Made by a program: the position numbers and the translations under genes
Notes under the pieces: model-generated
Told to the model about the DNA's origin: nothing
The model's database searches: none
The model's input: the letters and a program-made list of their open reading frames with translations, nothing else
In this document: piece by piece, positions 19,202 through 27,344 of the stretch
Layout: each line of letters begins with the position of its first letter
Numbering within the stretch: position 1 is the first letter of the stretch
DNA from: Saccharibacillus brassicae
GTDB taxonomy: Bacteria > Bacillota > Bacilli > Paenibacillales > Paenibacillaceae
Length of the DNA: 64,000 nucleotides
NCBI RefSeq assembly: GCF_006542275.1
Contig: NZ_CP041217.1
Span: 2,031,501-2,095,500, forward strand
Reading direction: 5' to 3'

Positions 19202-20713
19202 TTACAGCAGGGGAGACAGCAAACGCGCGGCCGATTCCATAAAACGCAAAGCGATTCGTTTGCTGCCGAACGCGGCCGGATCGATCATCGTCGTGTTCAG
19301 CAGATCGCGCTCGAAATCGGCCGTAATCCGCGCCACGCTGGCATTGTTCATCAGCAGCGCGTTGACTTCGAAGTTGAGGTGGAAGCTGCGCATGTCCATG
19401 TTCGCCGTTCCGATGCTCGCCGTCTCCCCGTCCACGATCAGCAGCTTGGAGTGCAGGAATCCTTTTTCGTATTCGTAAATCTTCACCCCGGCATCGAGCA
19501 GGATCGGAAAATACGAATGCGACGCCCAAAACGGCAGCTTTTTGTCGGGCTTCGCCGGGAACAGCAGCCGCACGTCCAGCCCCGACAAGGCGGCGGTGCG
19601 CAGCGCGGTCAAAATGTCTTCGTCCGGGATAAAATACGGCGTCGCGATCCAGACCGAACGTTTGGCCGTCGTGATCATCGTGAAAAAGATATGCTTGAGC
19701 GTCCGGCGATCGTTGTCGGGGCCGCTTGCGATGATCTGCACGGCGCCGAGTTCGGGGTCGGGTTTGCTTTTGGATTGAAAATAACCCGGTCCCGTCGGCT
19801 GCTCGTTCGTCATATGCCGCCAGTCCCGCAGGAAAATACGCTGCAGCGTGCTGACCGCGTCGCCTTCGATCCGCATATGCGTATCGCGCCAGAACCCGTA
19901 CGTCTTGCTGCGGCTGAGGTATTCGTCGCCTACGTTCAGCCCGCCGATGAACCCGATACTTTTGTCGATGACGACGATCTTGCGGTGGTTGCGGTAATTG
20001 ACCCGGCTCGTCGCGAGCAGGAACTTCGTCGCGCCGAACAGCGCCACCTTCACGCCCGCCGCCCGCATCTCGTCCAGAAATTTGCGCGGGAGCTGGATGC
20101 TGCCGACGGCGTCGACCATGAAGCGGACTTCCACGCCTTCGCGCGCTTTTTGGATCAGCAGCTTCTGGATCTGCGTGCCGATCTCGTCCGCGCGGTAAAT
20201 GTAGTATTCCATATGGATATGGTGGCGCGCTGCGCGCATCGCGTCGAGCAGCGCCGAGAACGTGCTGCCTCCGTTCGTCAGGACCGCGGTCGGGCTCGAA
20301 TACGAGACCGGCGTCAGCGACAAACGGCGCGACAAGCGCAGGATACGCTGCTGTTCGTCGCTGAAATGCGCCGTGTTCTCGATGCCGGCCAGCGTGTCTT
20401 TTTCGCTCCATTCGTAGATGCGGCGGTCCCACTGGGCTTTTTTGTCGTACTTGCGGCGGCGGAAATAATTTTGCCCGAACAGGAAATAGAAGATCAGCCC
20501 GACGACCGGCAGCAGGCCGAGCACCAGAATCCATGACAGCGTGCTCGACGGATTGCGGTTGTCCATAAAGATGACGAACGCGATCGAGACGACGGTCAGG
20601 GTGGAAAAAATGCTCATGACAGCGGCGGCGGTCGTGCCAAACAAATCGACGCCGAAATAATAGAAGACGAACAGCAGTGCGGCGAGCAAAAATACGATCA
20701 ACCCGCGTCTCAT
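19202..20713 (-). CDS. cls: Cardiolipin synthase
   Basis: Membrane phospholipase-D-type synthase joining two phosphatidylglycerols into cardiolipin. 503 residues, the family norm. Two N-terminal membrane helices with the PLDc_N signature (SSTLSWILVLGLLPVVGLIFYFLFG) precede two HKD motifs: NHRKIVVIDKSIGFIGG and HSKLLIVDGETASIGTAN. The C-terminus ESAARLLSPLL is typical. The ATG at 20713 follows AGGGGG. Expressed alone, with its own terminator. Confidence 0.93.
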   Translation of the reverse strand: MRRGLIVFLLAALLFVFYYFGVDLFGTTAAAVMSIFSTLTVVSIAFVIFMDNRNPSSTLSWILVLGLLPVVGLIFYFLFGQNYFRRRKYDKKAQWDRRIYEWSEKDTLAGIENTAHFSDEQQRILRLSRRLSLTPVSYSSPTAVLTNGGSTFSALLDAMRAARHHIHMEYYIYRADEIGTQIQKLLIQKAREGVEVRFMVDAVGSIQLPRKFLDEMRAAGVKVALFGATKFLLATSRVNYRNHRKIVVIDKSIGFIGGLNVGDEYLSRSKTYGFWRDTHMRIEGDAVSTLQRIFLRDWRHMTNEQPTGPGYFQSKSKPDPELGAVQIIASGPDNDRRTLKHIFFTMITTAKRSVWIATPYFIPDEDILTALRTAALSGLDVRLLFPAKPDKKLPFWASHSYFPILLDAGVKIYEYEKGFLHSKLLIVDGETASIGTANMDMRSFHLNFEVNALLMNNASVARITADFERDLLNTTMIDPAAFGSKRIALRFMESAARLLSPLL

Positions 20714-20876
20714 ATCAAAACCCCCTCTTGCGGCGAAATGCCGGACGGAATGCGGGTGGATACCCGAAAGTGCCCATCCATACGGTCTTTGTCGTTACGG
20801 TCATTACGCGACGCGCGCGCCGCGGTTTCATTCCTGCGCAAATCCGCGGCGTACTCCGCTCTGCTTCTCCCTGCAA

Positions 20877-20924
20877 TTGACATTCCGAACTCTTCATGTT
20901 AGGTTTTAACCTACCGATCGTTAG
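20877..20924 (+). promoter_or_regulatory. Promoter and TetR-type operators of the SMR efflux operon
   Basis: TTGACA at 20877-20882, 17 bases, then TAGGTT at 20900-20905 as a weak -10. Two palindromes overlap or follow it: TAGGTT-TT-AACCTA at 20900-20913 and CTACCGATCGTTAG at 20911-20924 (12 of 14 positions symmetric). Both sit where a TetR repressor would block initiation, 55-80 bases before the tetR start. Confidence 0.6.
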
Positions 20925-20979
20925 TTTTTCCTTATATGAAAACGACGAATCGACCGAGCACGCCAGAGGAGGCCCCCGA

Positions 20980-21597
20980 ATGACACGCAAACCGGCTATT
21001 GAAGATATCGCGCTGGACCTGTTCGCAAGCGAAGGCTTCGAAGGCGCTTCGCTCGGCCGGATCGCGGACGAAGTCGGTATTCGCAAGCCTTCGATCTATG
21101 CCCATTTCCGCAGCAAAGAAGAACTGTTCCTGTCCGTATTCGAACAGGCGCTGCGCCGCAAGAAGCGGGCGCTGTTTCGCTTCGTGGGCGAACGGCGGTC
21201 CGATCCGTTCGACGACGTGCTGCGCGGGCTGGCCGAACGATTGATGGACGATTACGAACAGGACGCGGAGACGCGTTTCCTGCTGCGCATGTCGTATTTC
21301 CCGCCGAGTTCGCTGCACGACCGGGTGATGGACCTCGTCAATCCGTTTTTCGAACAGGGCGAACGCGGGCTGACCCGGCTGCTGCGGCGGCCGGGCAGCG
21401 CCGAGCGCCTGTATCCGGACGGCGCACGCGAAGCGGCACTTGCCTATCTGACGATCCTCGACGGCGTGCTCGCCGAAGCGATCTACAGCAGCCGCGCCAA
21501 CGCGGCGCGGCGCTTCGAAGCCGTCTGGCCGGTCTACTGCCGCGGCGTACTTCGTCCGGTGAGGCCGGACAAACCGATTCACACACAAGGAGAGTGA
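20980..21597 (+). CDS. TetR/AcrR family repressor of the SMR operon
   Basis: 205 residues. The N-terminal helix-turn-helix is clear at about 10-55 (ASLGRIADEVGIRKPSIYAHFRSKEELF); the remaining alpha-helical domain would bind an inducer and dimerise. The ATG at 20980 is set by AGAGGAGG seven bases upstream; an earlier in-frame start lies within the promoter. The stop codon lies five bases before the first SMR gene, so it is the first gene of a regulator-pump operon and probably represses it through the palindromes at its own promoter. Confidence 0.85.
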   Translation: MTRKPAIEDIALDLFASEGFEGASLGRIADEVGIRKPSIYAHFRSKEELFLSVFEQALRRKKRALFRFVGERRSDPFDDVLRGLAERLMDDYEQDAETRFLLRMSYFPPSSLHDRVMDLVNPFFEQGERGLTRLLRRPGSAERLYPDGAREAALAYLTILDGVLAEAIYSSRANAARRFEAVWPVYCRGVLRPVRPDKPIHTQGE

Positions 21598-21602
21598 ACG
21601 CC

Positions 21603-21974
21603 ATGAGCCGCACGAATCGCGGATGGCTGTACGTATTGATCGGAGGAGTGTTCGAAGTGGCCTGGGTATCCGGGCTCAAGCACTCCTCGAATATTTGGGA
21701 ATGGCTGCTGACGGTAATGGGCATCGCCATCAGCTTCCGGCTGATGATCGGCGCTTCGAAAGTGCTGCCGATCGGCAGCGTCTACGCCGTCTTCACCGGC
21801 CTCGGCACGGCGGGCACTGTCGTGGCCGAGACGCTGCTGTTCGGCGAGCCGTTCAGCCTGGCCAAGACGCTGCTCATTCTGCTGCTGCTGTCGGGCGTTG
21901 TCGGCCTGAAGCTCGTGACCGACGCTTCGCCGGCGGAAACGCCGCCGGCTATCGATGGAAAGGGGGCGGTGTAA
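21603..21974 (+). CDS. Small multidrug resistance (SMR) transporter subunit 1
   Basis: 123 residues with four transmembrane helices. The conserved membrane Glu is in GGVFEVAWVSGLK (about residue 16), and the GSVYAVFTGLGTAGTV helix-3 signature is typical of SugE/Gdx-YkkC-type proteins. The C-terminal 15 residues are polar. Its stop is one base before the ATG of a second SMR gene, an arrangement typical of heterodimeric pumps such as YkkCD or EbrAB. Substrate (guanidinium-like compounds or lipophilic cations) is inference. Confidence 0.87.
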   Translation: MSRTNRGWLYVLIGGVFEVAWVSGLKHSSNIWEWLLTVMGIAISFRLMIGASKVLPIGSVYAVFTGLGTAGTVVAETLLFGEPFSLAKTLLILLLLSGVVGLKLVTDASPAETPPAIDGKGAV

Positions 21975-21975
21975 T

Positions 21976-22290
21976 ATGCCGTGGATCGCTCTCGTTCTGG
22001 CCGGATGCTGCGAAGTGTTCGGCGTCATCGGCTTGAAGCAGGTCTCGCTGCGCAAAGGACTGCCGGCCTACGCTCTGCTGATCGCCGCTTTCGCGGGCAG
22101 CTTCTCGCTGCTTACCTACGCGATGCAGCATATCCCGATGGGCACAGCTTACGCGATCTGGACCGGCATCGGCACGGTCGGCGGCGCGCTCGTCGGCATG
22201 TTCCTGTACGGCGAGCCGAAAGAGACCCGGCGCATTCTCTTCATCTCGATGATTTTGGCCGCTGCGGTCGGACTCAAGCTGATTTCCTAA
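21976..22290 (+). CDS. Small multidrug resistance (SMR) transporter subunit 2
   Basis: 104 residues, four transmembrane helices. Glu in GCCEVFGVIGLKQ, and MGTAYAIWTGIGTVGGALVG in helix 3 as in the YkkD/SugE branch. The ATG at 21976 follows AGGGGGCGG. It is probably the partner of the preceding SMR protein in an antiparallel heterodimer exchanging protons for cations, under the TetR gene at the head of the operon. Confidence 0.88.
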   Translation: MPWIALVLAGCCEVFGVIGLKQVSLRKGLPAYALLIAAFAGSFSLLTYAMQHIPMGTAYAIWTGIGTVGGALVGMFLYGEPKETRRILFISMILAAAVGLKLIS

Positions 22291-22358
22291 AGCAACTGCT
22301 TTTTTCGACCCTTTTTCTCCACCGAACGGACGCTTTCGACCCCGGTTTTCCGGTAAAG

Positions 22359-22407
22359 TTGAGGCGGCCGTTTTTTTCGTTTATACTACGTTTGACTCTA
22401 CAGTCGA
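22359..22407 (+). promoter_or_regulatory. Promoter and operator-like palindrome of the second tetR gene
   Basis: TTGAGG at 22359-22364, 17 bases, TATACT at 22382-22387. The expected transcription start falls in the imperfect palindrome TTGACTCTACAGTCGA (22392-22407, 12 of 16 positions symmetric), a plausible autoregulatory operator. Confidence 0.6.
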
Positions 22408-22446
22408 TTACGGAACCCAATGGTCAAAAAAGAAAGGGGATTTCGC

Positions 22447-23397
22447 TTGCTGATCGATAAATCCGCGGAACGCAGACAAACCATTTTCACGGTCGCTCTC
22501 GGTTTGTTTTCGGAACGGGGCATTCAAGAAACGTCCATGCAGGACATCGCGGAACGCTGCGGCTTTTCCAAAGGGACGCTGTACCAGCATTTTCGTTCCA
22601 AAGAAGAACTGATCGGCGCGATTCACCAGTATGCGCTCGGTACGCTGCACGAGAAGCTGGAGCTTGCCGCTTCGGCCAATCTTCCGGCGCGCGAAGCGTT
22701 CTATGCCCAGATCGAAGTGCTGCTGCACTCGCTGATCGAATTCAAGGCGTTCATGATGATGCAGATCCGCGAACGCGAATTCAGCGGCATCGGCGAAGAA
22801 CGCACCGACGGCCGCGGAGACCCGGCCTGCGGGCCCGCGGGACACCATCCGATCCTGTCTTCGGCGTTCGTCCAGATCCGCCGCAGCCTGATCGGGATCT
22901 ACGGACCAGAGATCGATCCGTATTCCGGCGATTTCGCGATCGTCGTCGGCGGCCTCGTCTTCTCGTATTTGCAGCTGACCGATTGGGGCATGCCGGAGAT
23001 TCCGATTCCGCAAGCGCTGCGCCATCTCGAACTGATGCTCGACGCGACCGCCGAACGGGTGCTGGATCGCAAGCCCGAACCGCTGATCGCGCCGGCGCTG
23101 TGGACGACCTGGGTCGAAGACGCTCCGGAAGATCCGTCCGCGTCCAAGCGCCCGTTCATCCTGATGCGCCAAATGCGCGACACGCTCGCCTGGAGCCCGA
23201 TCGGGCGCAGCGAACGCGAAGACGCCCTGGAGACGCTCGACGTGCTGGAAGAAGAACTGTCCGCCGAAGCGCCGCGCCGCTCCGTCGTCCGGGGCATGCT
23301 GGGCAATCTCAAAGACGTGCATGTGCTGCACGGGGCGCTGGAACAGCTGTCCCCGCTCGTGCTGTACCGGCTGGACGAACTTCATTCCCGCCGATAA
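22447..23397 (+). CDS. TetR family regulator with long C-terminal domain, next to the RND pump
   Basis: 316 residues from the TTG at 22447, which has AAAGGGG seven bases before it; an in-frame ATG at 22420 lacks a ribosome site. HTH at about 25-55 (TSMQDIAERCGFSKGTLYQHFRSKEELI). After a usual TetR core the protein continues about 100 residues beyond family length, with a helical tail (DTLAWSPIGRSEREDALETLDVLEEEL). It precedes the RND pump by 231 bases on the same strand, so local control of efflux is likely. Confidence 0.8.
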   Translation: MLIDKSAERRQTIFTVALGLFSERGIQETSMQDIAERCGFSKGTLYQHFRSKEELIGAIHQYALGTLHEKLELAASANLPAREAFYAQIEVLLHSLIEFKAFMMMQIREREFSGIGEERTDGRGDPACGPAGHHPILSSAFVQIRRSLIGIYGPEIDPYSGDFAIVVGGLVFSYLQLTDWGMPEIPIPQALRHLELMLDATAERVLDRKPEPLIAPALWTTWVEDAPEDPSASKRPFILMRQMRDTLAWSPIGRSEREDALETLDVLEEELSAEAPRRSVVRGMLGNLKDVHVLHGALEQLSPLVLYRLDELHSRR

Positions 23398-23628
23398 GCC
23401 GAAGCGGAAACGGAAGCCGCCCGTACGCCCGGCGCCAAACGCTGCGCGGCCGAGCGGTTACGCGATCGAACGCTTTATTTTTCCGAATCCTTCAACCCGC
23501 CGTTACAGATCGCCGTTACAGAGACAAGGAAAGTCCGCCGCGCGTGGGCCGCATGAAAGTTCAGGCTGCCGAACGCGGCCGATGCGCCGGACGGATCTAT
23601 CCCATTTAGAGGAGTGGAGAATCTTTTT

Positions 23629-26600
23629 ATGAAAAGTATCATCGGCTTTTCCCTGCGGAACAAGCTCGCCATCTGGTTCCTGACGATCGTCATTACCGCG
23701 GCCGGCATCTACGCCGGCCTTACCATGAAGCAGGAAACGATTCCCGATATCAACGTCCCGTTTCTGAGCATCACCGCCGTCGATCCGGGCGCCGCTCCCG
23801 AGACGGTCATGAACGAAGTCGCCATTCCGCTGGAGCAGATGCTCCGCAACGTGGCCGGCGTGCAGAACGTCACGTCCACGTCGATGGAGAACGTCGCCTC
23901 GATCGCCGTCGAACTCGACTTCGGCGCCAATCTGGACGAAGCGACCGCGCAGATTCGCGAAGGCCTGAACCAGGTCACGCTGCCGGAAGGCGTCGAGCGG
24001 CCGCAGATTACCCGCTTCAGCCTGAACTCGTTCCCGGTCATCTCGCTGAGCGCGTCCGCCAAAGAAGGCACGGACGATCTCGAAGAGCTGTCCCGGATCG
24101 CCCAGGAACAGGTGCTGCCGGAGCTTGAGAAGATCGAAGGCATCGCCTCCGTCCAGCTGTCCGGCCAATACGTCCGCGAAGTACAGCTGACCTTCGACGC
24201 GGAGAAGATGGCACAGTCCGGCCTGACGCAGGAGACGGTGCAGAACATCGTGAACGCTTCGGCCGTTCGCGCGCCGCTCGGCTTGTTCACGCTGGACGAT
24301 TCGCAGTCCGCGGTCGTCGTGGACGGCAACGTCACGACGCTCGAAGATCTCGAAGCGCTTGAGATCCCGGTCGTGCCCGCGCAGAGCGGCACGGCCGCAG
24401 GCGCCGGCGCGGCGGGTGCCGGCATGGAAGGCGGTGGCGCGGCAGATGCGCCGGGCGGAGCGCCGGGCGCAGCCGCGGAAGCGCCGGCGGCCGGCGGTAC
24501 GGCCGCCGGCCAGGACGCGGCAGCGGCGGGTTCCGCCGATGCCGAAGGCGCGCAAGGCAGCGCCGAGTCCGCCGCCGAAGCGCAGGGCGCGGCAGCGGCC
24601 GGCGCGCAGGGCACGGAGGGCGCCGCGGCTGCGGCTGCCGCAGCCGGCCTGCCGACGGTGAAGCTGAGCGACATCGCCAAGATCGAAGTCGTCGGCAGCT
24701 CCGAGTCCGTCTCGCGCACGAACGGCCTGGAGTCGATCGGTATCCAGATCGTCAAGACGAACGACGCCAACACGGTCGACGTCGTCAACGCGGTCAAAGA
24801 CCGCATCGCCGAACTGGAAGACCAATATTCCGGTCTTAACCTGACCGTCATGCTCGACCAGGGCAAGCCGATCGAAGATTCGGTCCGGACCATGCTGGAA
24901 AAAGCGATCTTCGGCGCGCTGTTCGCCGTCCTGATCATCCTGCTGTTCCTGCGCGATTTCCGCTCGACGATCATCTCGATCATCTCGATTCCGCTGTCGC
25001 TGCTGATCGCGGTGCTGCTGCTCAAGCAGATGAACGTCACCTTGAACATGATGACGCTCGGCGCGATGACCGTCGCGATCGGCCGGGTCGTCGACGACTC
25101 GATCGTCGTCATCGAGAACATCTACCGGCGCATGTCGCTCGATACCGAGAAGCTGCGCGGCCGCCAGCTGATCAGCGCGGCCACGCGCGAGATGTTCCTG
25201 CCGATCATGTCTTCGACGATCGTCACGCTCGCCGTATTCGTCCCGCTCGCTTTCGTCAGCGGCATGGTCGGCGAACTGTTCATGCCGTTCGCGCTGACGA
25301 TGGTGTTCGCGCTGCTGGCCTCGCTGCTGATCGCGATTACGATCGTGCCGATGCTGGCGCATACGCTGTTCCGCGGCGGCCTCAAGAAGAAAACGTCGCA
25401 CGACAAGCCGGGCCGCATGTCCGAAGGGTACAAGCGCATCCTGAACTGGTCGCTGTCGCATAAGCTGATCACGTTCCTGATCGCCGTCTTCCTGCTTGTC
25501 GGAAGTCTGTTCACGATTCCTTATGTGGGAACGAGCTTCCTGCCGGAGCAGGAAGACAAAACGTTTACGTTCACGTACGCGCCGGAAGCCGGCGCCACCG
25601 ACGAGCAGGCGCAGGATCGCATGCTCGAAGCGGAGAAATTCGTCCGCGAACAGCCGAACCTGACGAATATGCAGTATTCGATCGGCGGATCGAATCCGCT
25701 CGGGTTCGGTTCGGCGAACTCCGCCCTGTTCTACACGGAGTTCAACAGTGACACGGAAAACTTCGACACGGTCAAGGAAGACCTGCTCGCCGGTCTCCAG
25801 GAACGCGTGCCGGAAGGCGAATGGAGCCAGATGGACATCGGCGGCGGCCTGGGCGGAAGCCAGCTGAGCGTCAGCGTCTACGGCGACAGCACCGAAGACC
25901 TGAAGCCGGTCGCCGACCAGATCCTCAAGCTGATCCAGGCCGACCCGAACTTCGAGGAAGCCGAGAGCGGCCTCGAAGAAGGCTACAGCCAGTACACGCT
26001 GGTCGCCGACCAGCAGAAACTCAGCTCCTACGGCCTGACCGCCGGACAGATCGCGATGGCGCTTGCGCCGGTCACGCAGCGTCCGGTATTGACCGAAGTC
26101 GATCTTGACGGCCAAAGCCATAAGGTCTATATCGAAACGGAAAGCAAGACGTTCACCGCTTTGTCGGAGATCGAAGACACCGAGCTGACGTCGCCGCTCG
26201 GCATCCAGGTTCCGATCTCGGACGTGGTCGAAGTGCAGGAAGGCATCGCGCCGGACACGATCTCCCGTTCGGACGGCAAGACCGTCGCCCAGCTGTCGGC
26301 CAATATCGTCTCGTCCGACGTGGGCGGCGCTTCGACGACGCTTGAAGACAAGATCAACGCGCTGGACCTGCCGGACGGCATCACCGTCGAATTCGGCGGC
26401 GTGACCGAGCAGATCAACGATACGTTCTCGCAGCTCGGCCTTGCGATGCTCGCTGCGATCGCCATCGTCTACTTCGTGCTCGTCGTGACGTTCGGCGGCG
26501 GCCTCGCGCCGTTCGCCATCCTGTTCTCGCTGCCGTTTATCGCGATCGGCGCCTTGATCGGCCTGCTGATCGGCGGCGAATCGCTCAGCGTCTCGGCGCT

Positions 26601-26973
26601 CATGGGCGTGCTGATGCTGATCGGCATCGTCGTCACCAACGCGATCGTCCTCATCGACCGCGTTATTCACAAAGAGCGCGAAGGACTGTCGACCCGCGAA
26701 GCGCTGCTGGAAGCCGGTTCGACCCGTCTGCGTCCGATCCTGATGACGGCGCTTGCGACAATCGGCGCCCTGATCCCGCTCGTCGCGGGCTGGGAAGGCG
26801 GCGCCGGCATCATCTCCAAAGGTCTCGGCATCACCGTTATCGGCGGCCTGATCAGCTCCACGCTGCTCACGCTCGTCATCGTGCCGGTCGTGTACGAGTT
26901 CCTGATGAAGATCAGTTCCAAATCGCGCGCCCGCCGCGCCGAAATGGAAAAGCTGGAAACCCCGCTGGATTAA
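23629..26973 (+). CDS. RND-family efflux pump (AcrB/SwrC-like) with Ala/Gly-rich insertion
   Basis: Proton-driven inner-membrane exporter of 1114 residues with the two-fold repeat of six membrane helices and large external loops. Signatures: the N-terminal FSLRNKLAIWFLT helix, IPDINVPFLSI, GRVVDDSIVVIENIYRR (relay Asp pair), FVPLAFVSGMVGELF and, in the second half, GIVVTNAIVLIDRV. The closest Gram-positive model is Bacillus SwrC. Residues about 250-343 form an Ala/Gly-rich low-complexity stretch in the first external domain. The ATG at 23629 is preferred to a GTG five codons earlier that abuts the ribosome site. No membrane-fusion partner gene is adjacent. Confidence 0.9.
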   Translation: MKSIIGFSLRNKLAIWFLTIVITAAGIYAGLTMKQETIPDINVPFLSITAVDPGAAPETVMNEVAIPLEQMLRNVAGVQNVTSTSMENVASIAVELDFGANLDEATAQIREGLNQVTLPEGVERPQITRFSLNSFPVISLSASAKEGTDDLEELSRIAQEQVLPELEKIEGIASVQLSGQYVREVQLTFDAEKMAQSGLTQETVQNIVNASAVRAPLGLFTLDDSQSAVVVDGNVTTLEDLEALEIPVVPAQSGTAAGAGAAGAGMEGGGAADAPGGAPGAAAEAPAAGGTAAGQDAAAAGSADAEGAQGSAESAAEAQGAAAAGAQGTEGAAAAAAAAGLPTVKLSDIAKIEVVGSSESVSRTNGLESIGIQIVKTNDANTVDVVNAVKDRIAELEDQYSGLNLTVMLDQGKPIEDSVRTMLEKAIFGALFAVLIILLFLRDFRSTIISIISIPLSLLIAVLLLKQMNVTLNMMTLGAMTVAIGRVVDDSIVVIENIYRRMSLDTEKLRGRQLISAATREMFLPIMSSTIVTLAVFVPLAFVSGMVGELFMPFALTMVFALLASLLIAITIVPMLAHTLFRGGLKKKTSHDKPGRMSEGYKRILNWSLSHKLITFLIAVFLLVGSLFTIPYVGTSFLPEQEDKTFTFTYAPEAGATDEQAQDRMLEAEKFVREQPNLTNMQYSIGGSNPLGFGSANSALFYTEFNSDTENFDTVKEDLLAGLQERVPEGEWSQMDIGGGLGGSQLSVSVYGDSTEDLKPVADQILKLIQADPNFEEAESGLEEGYSQYTLVADQQKLSSYGLTAGQIAMALAPVTQRPVLTEVDLDGQSHKVYIETESKTFTALSEIEDTELTSPLGIQVPISDVVEVQEGIAPDTISRSDGKTVAQLSANIVSSDVGGASTTLEDKINALDLPDGITVEFGGVTEQINDTFSQLGLAMLAAIAIVYFVLVVTFGGGLAPFAILFSLPFIAIGALIGLLIGGESLSVSALMGVLMLIGIVVTNAIVLIDRVIHKEREGLSTREALLEAGSTRLRPILMTALATIGALIPLVAGWEGGAGIISKGLGITVIGGLISSTLLTLVIVPVVYEFLMKISSKSRARRAEMEKLETPLD

Positions 26974-27047
26974 TCCCGCGCAGCCTGTCATGCTAGGCAG
27001 AATCGGGCCGCCCGTGCGGCCCGGTCGCTGCTGCGGCCTAAGTATGG

Positions 27048-27082
27048 AAAAAAGCCGCTCCCCTTGGGGGAGCGGCTTTTTT
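27048..27082 (+). terminator. Intrinsic terminator after the RND pump
   Basis: Perfect hairpin AAAAAAGCCGCTCCCC / GGGGAGCGGCTTTTTT with a 3-base loop and T-run. Confidence 0.9.
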
Positions 27083-27151
27083 GTGTAGGGTACAGGACTT
27101 TTTCGTTCGCCACCCAGCTTTTGCAAAAATCTCACCCTTCTAACCGCACGT

Positions 27152-27334
27152 CTAACGAACCCTGGTATCGCTATTCTCCCCTATTTGGCCTTTTCGGCAA
27201 ACTAACCAATCGTCGTAGCCTTATCCGGCCGAATTGGGACGTTTGAGGCCATTTTGGAGCAAATAGCGTGCTGACGATTCGTTAATAGGCGAAAAAGCGT
27301 GCTGGAGCGCAAATCGCGTGATACGGATTCGTCA
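27152..27334. repeat. Second cluster of four 24-bp dispersed repeat units
   Basis: Units at 27152-27174 and about 27201-27220 lie on the minus strand; those at 27261-27284 and 27311-27334 lie on the plus strand, beginning AAATAGCGTG or AAATCGCGTG and ending GATTCGT(T/C)A. They fill the gap between the RND terminator and the gluconokinase stop. The third unit and the unit at 109-129 share a 21-base identical core in opposite orientation. Confidence 0.75.
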
Positions 27335-27344
27335 AAATCCCCGC

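Noticed and set aside
20880-20980. Guanidine (ykkC) riboswitch before the SMR operon
   Set aside because: The leader between promoter and the tetR start is under 80 bases and lacks conserved riboswitch elements.
23503-27135. Very long minus-strand open frame (about 1200 codons) opposite the RND pump
   Set aside because: Shadow frame produced by high GC and codon bias; composition is His/Arg/Asp-rich with no domain, and the plus strand encodes a clear RND protein.
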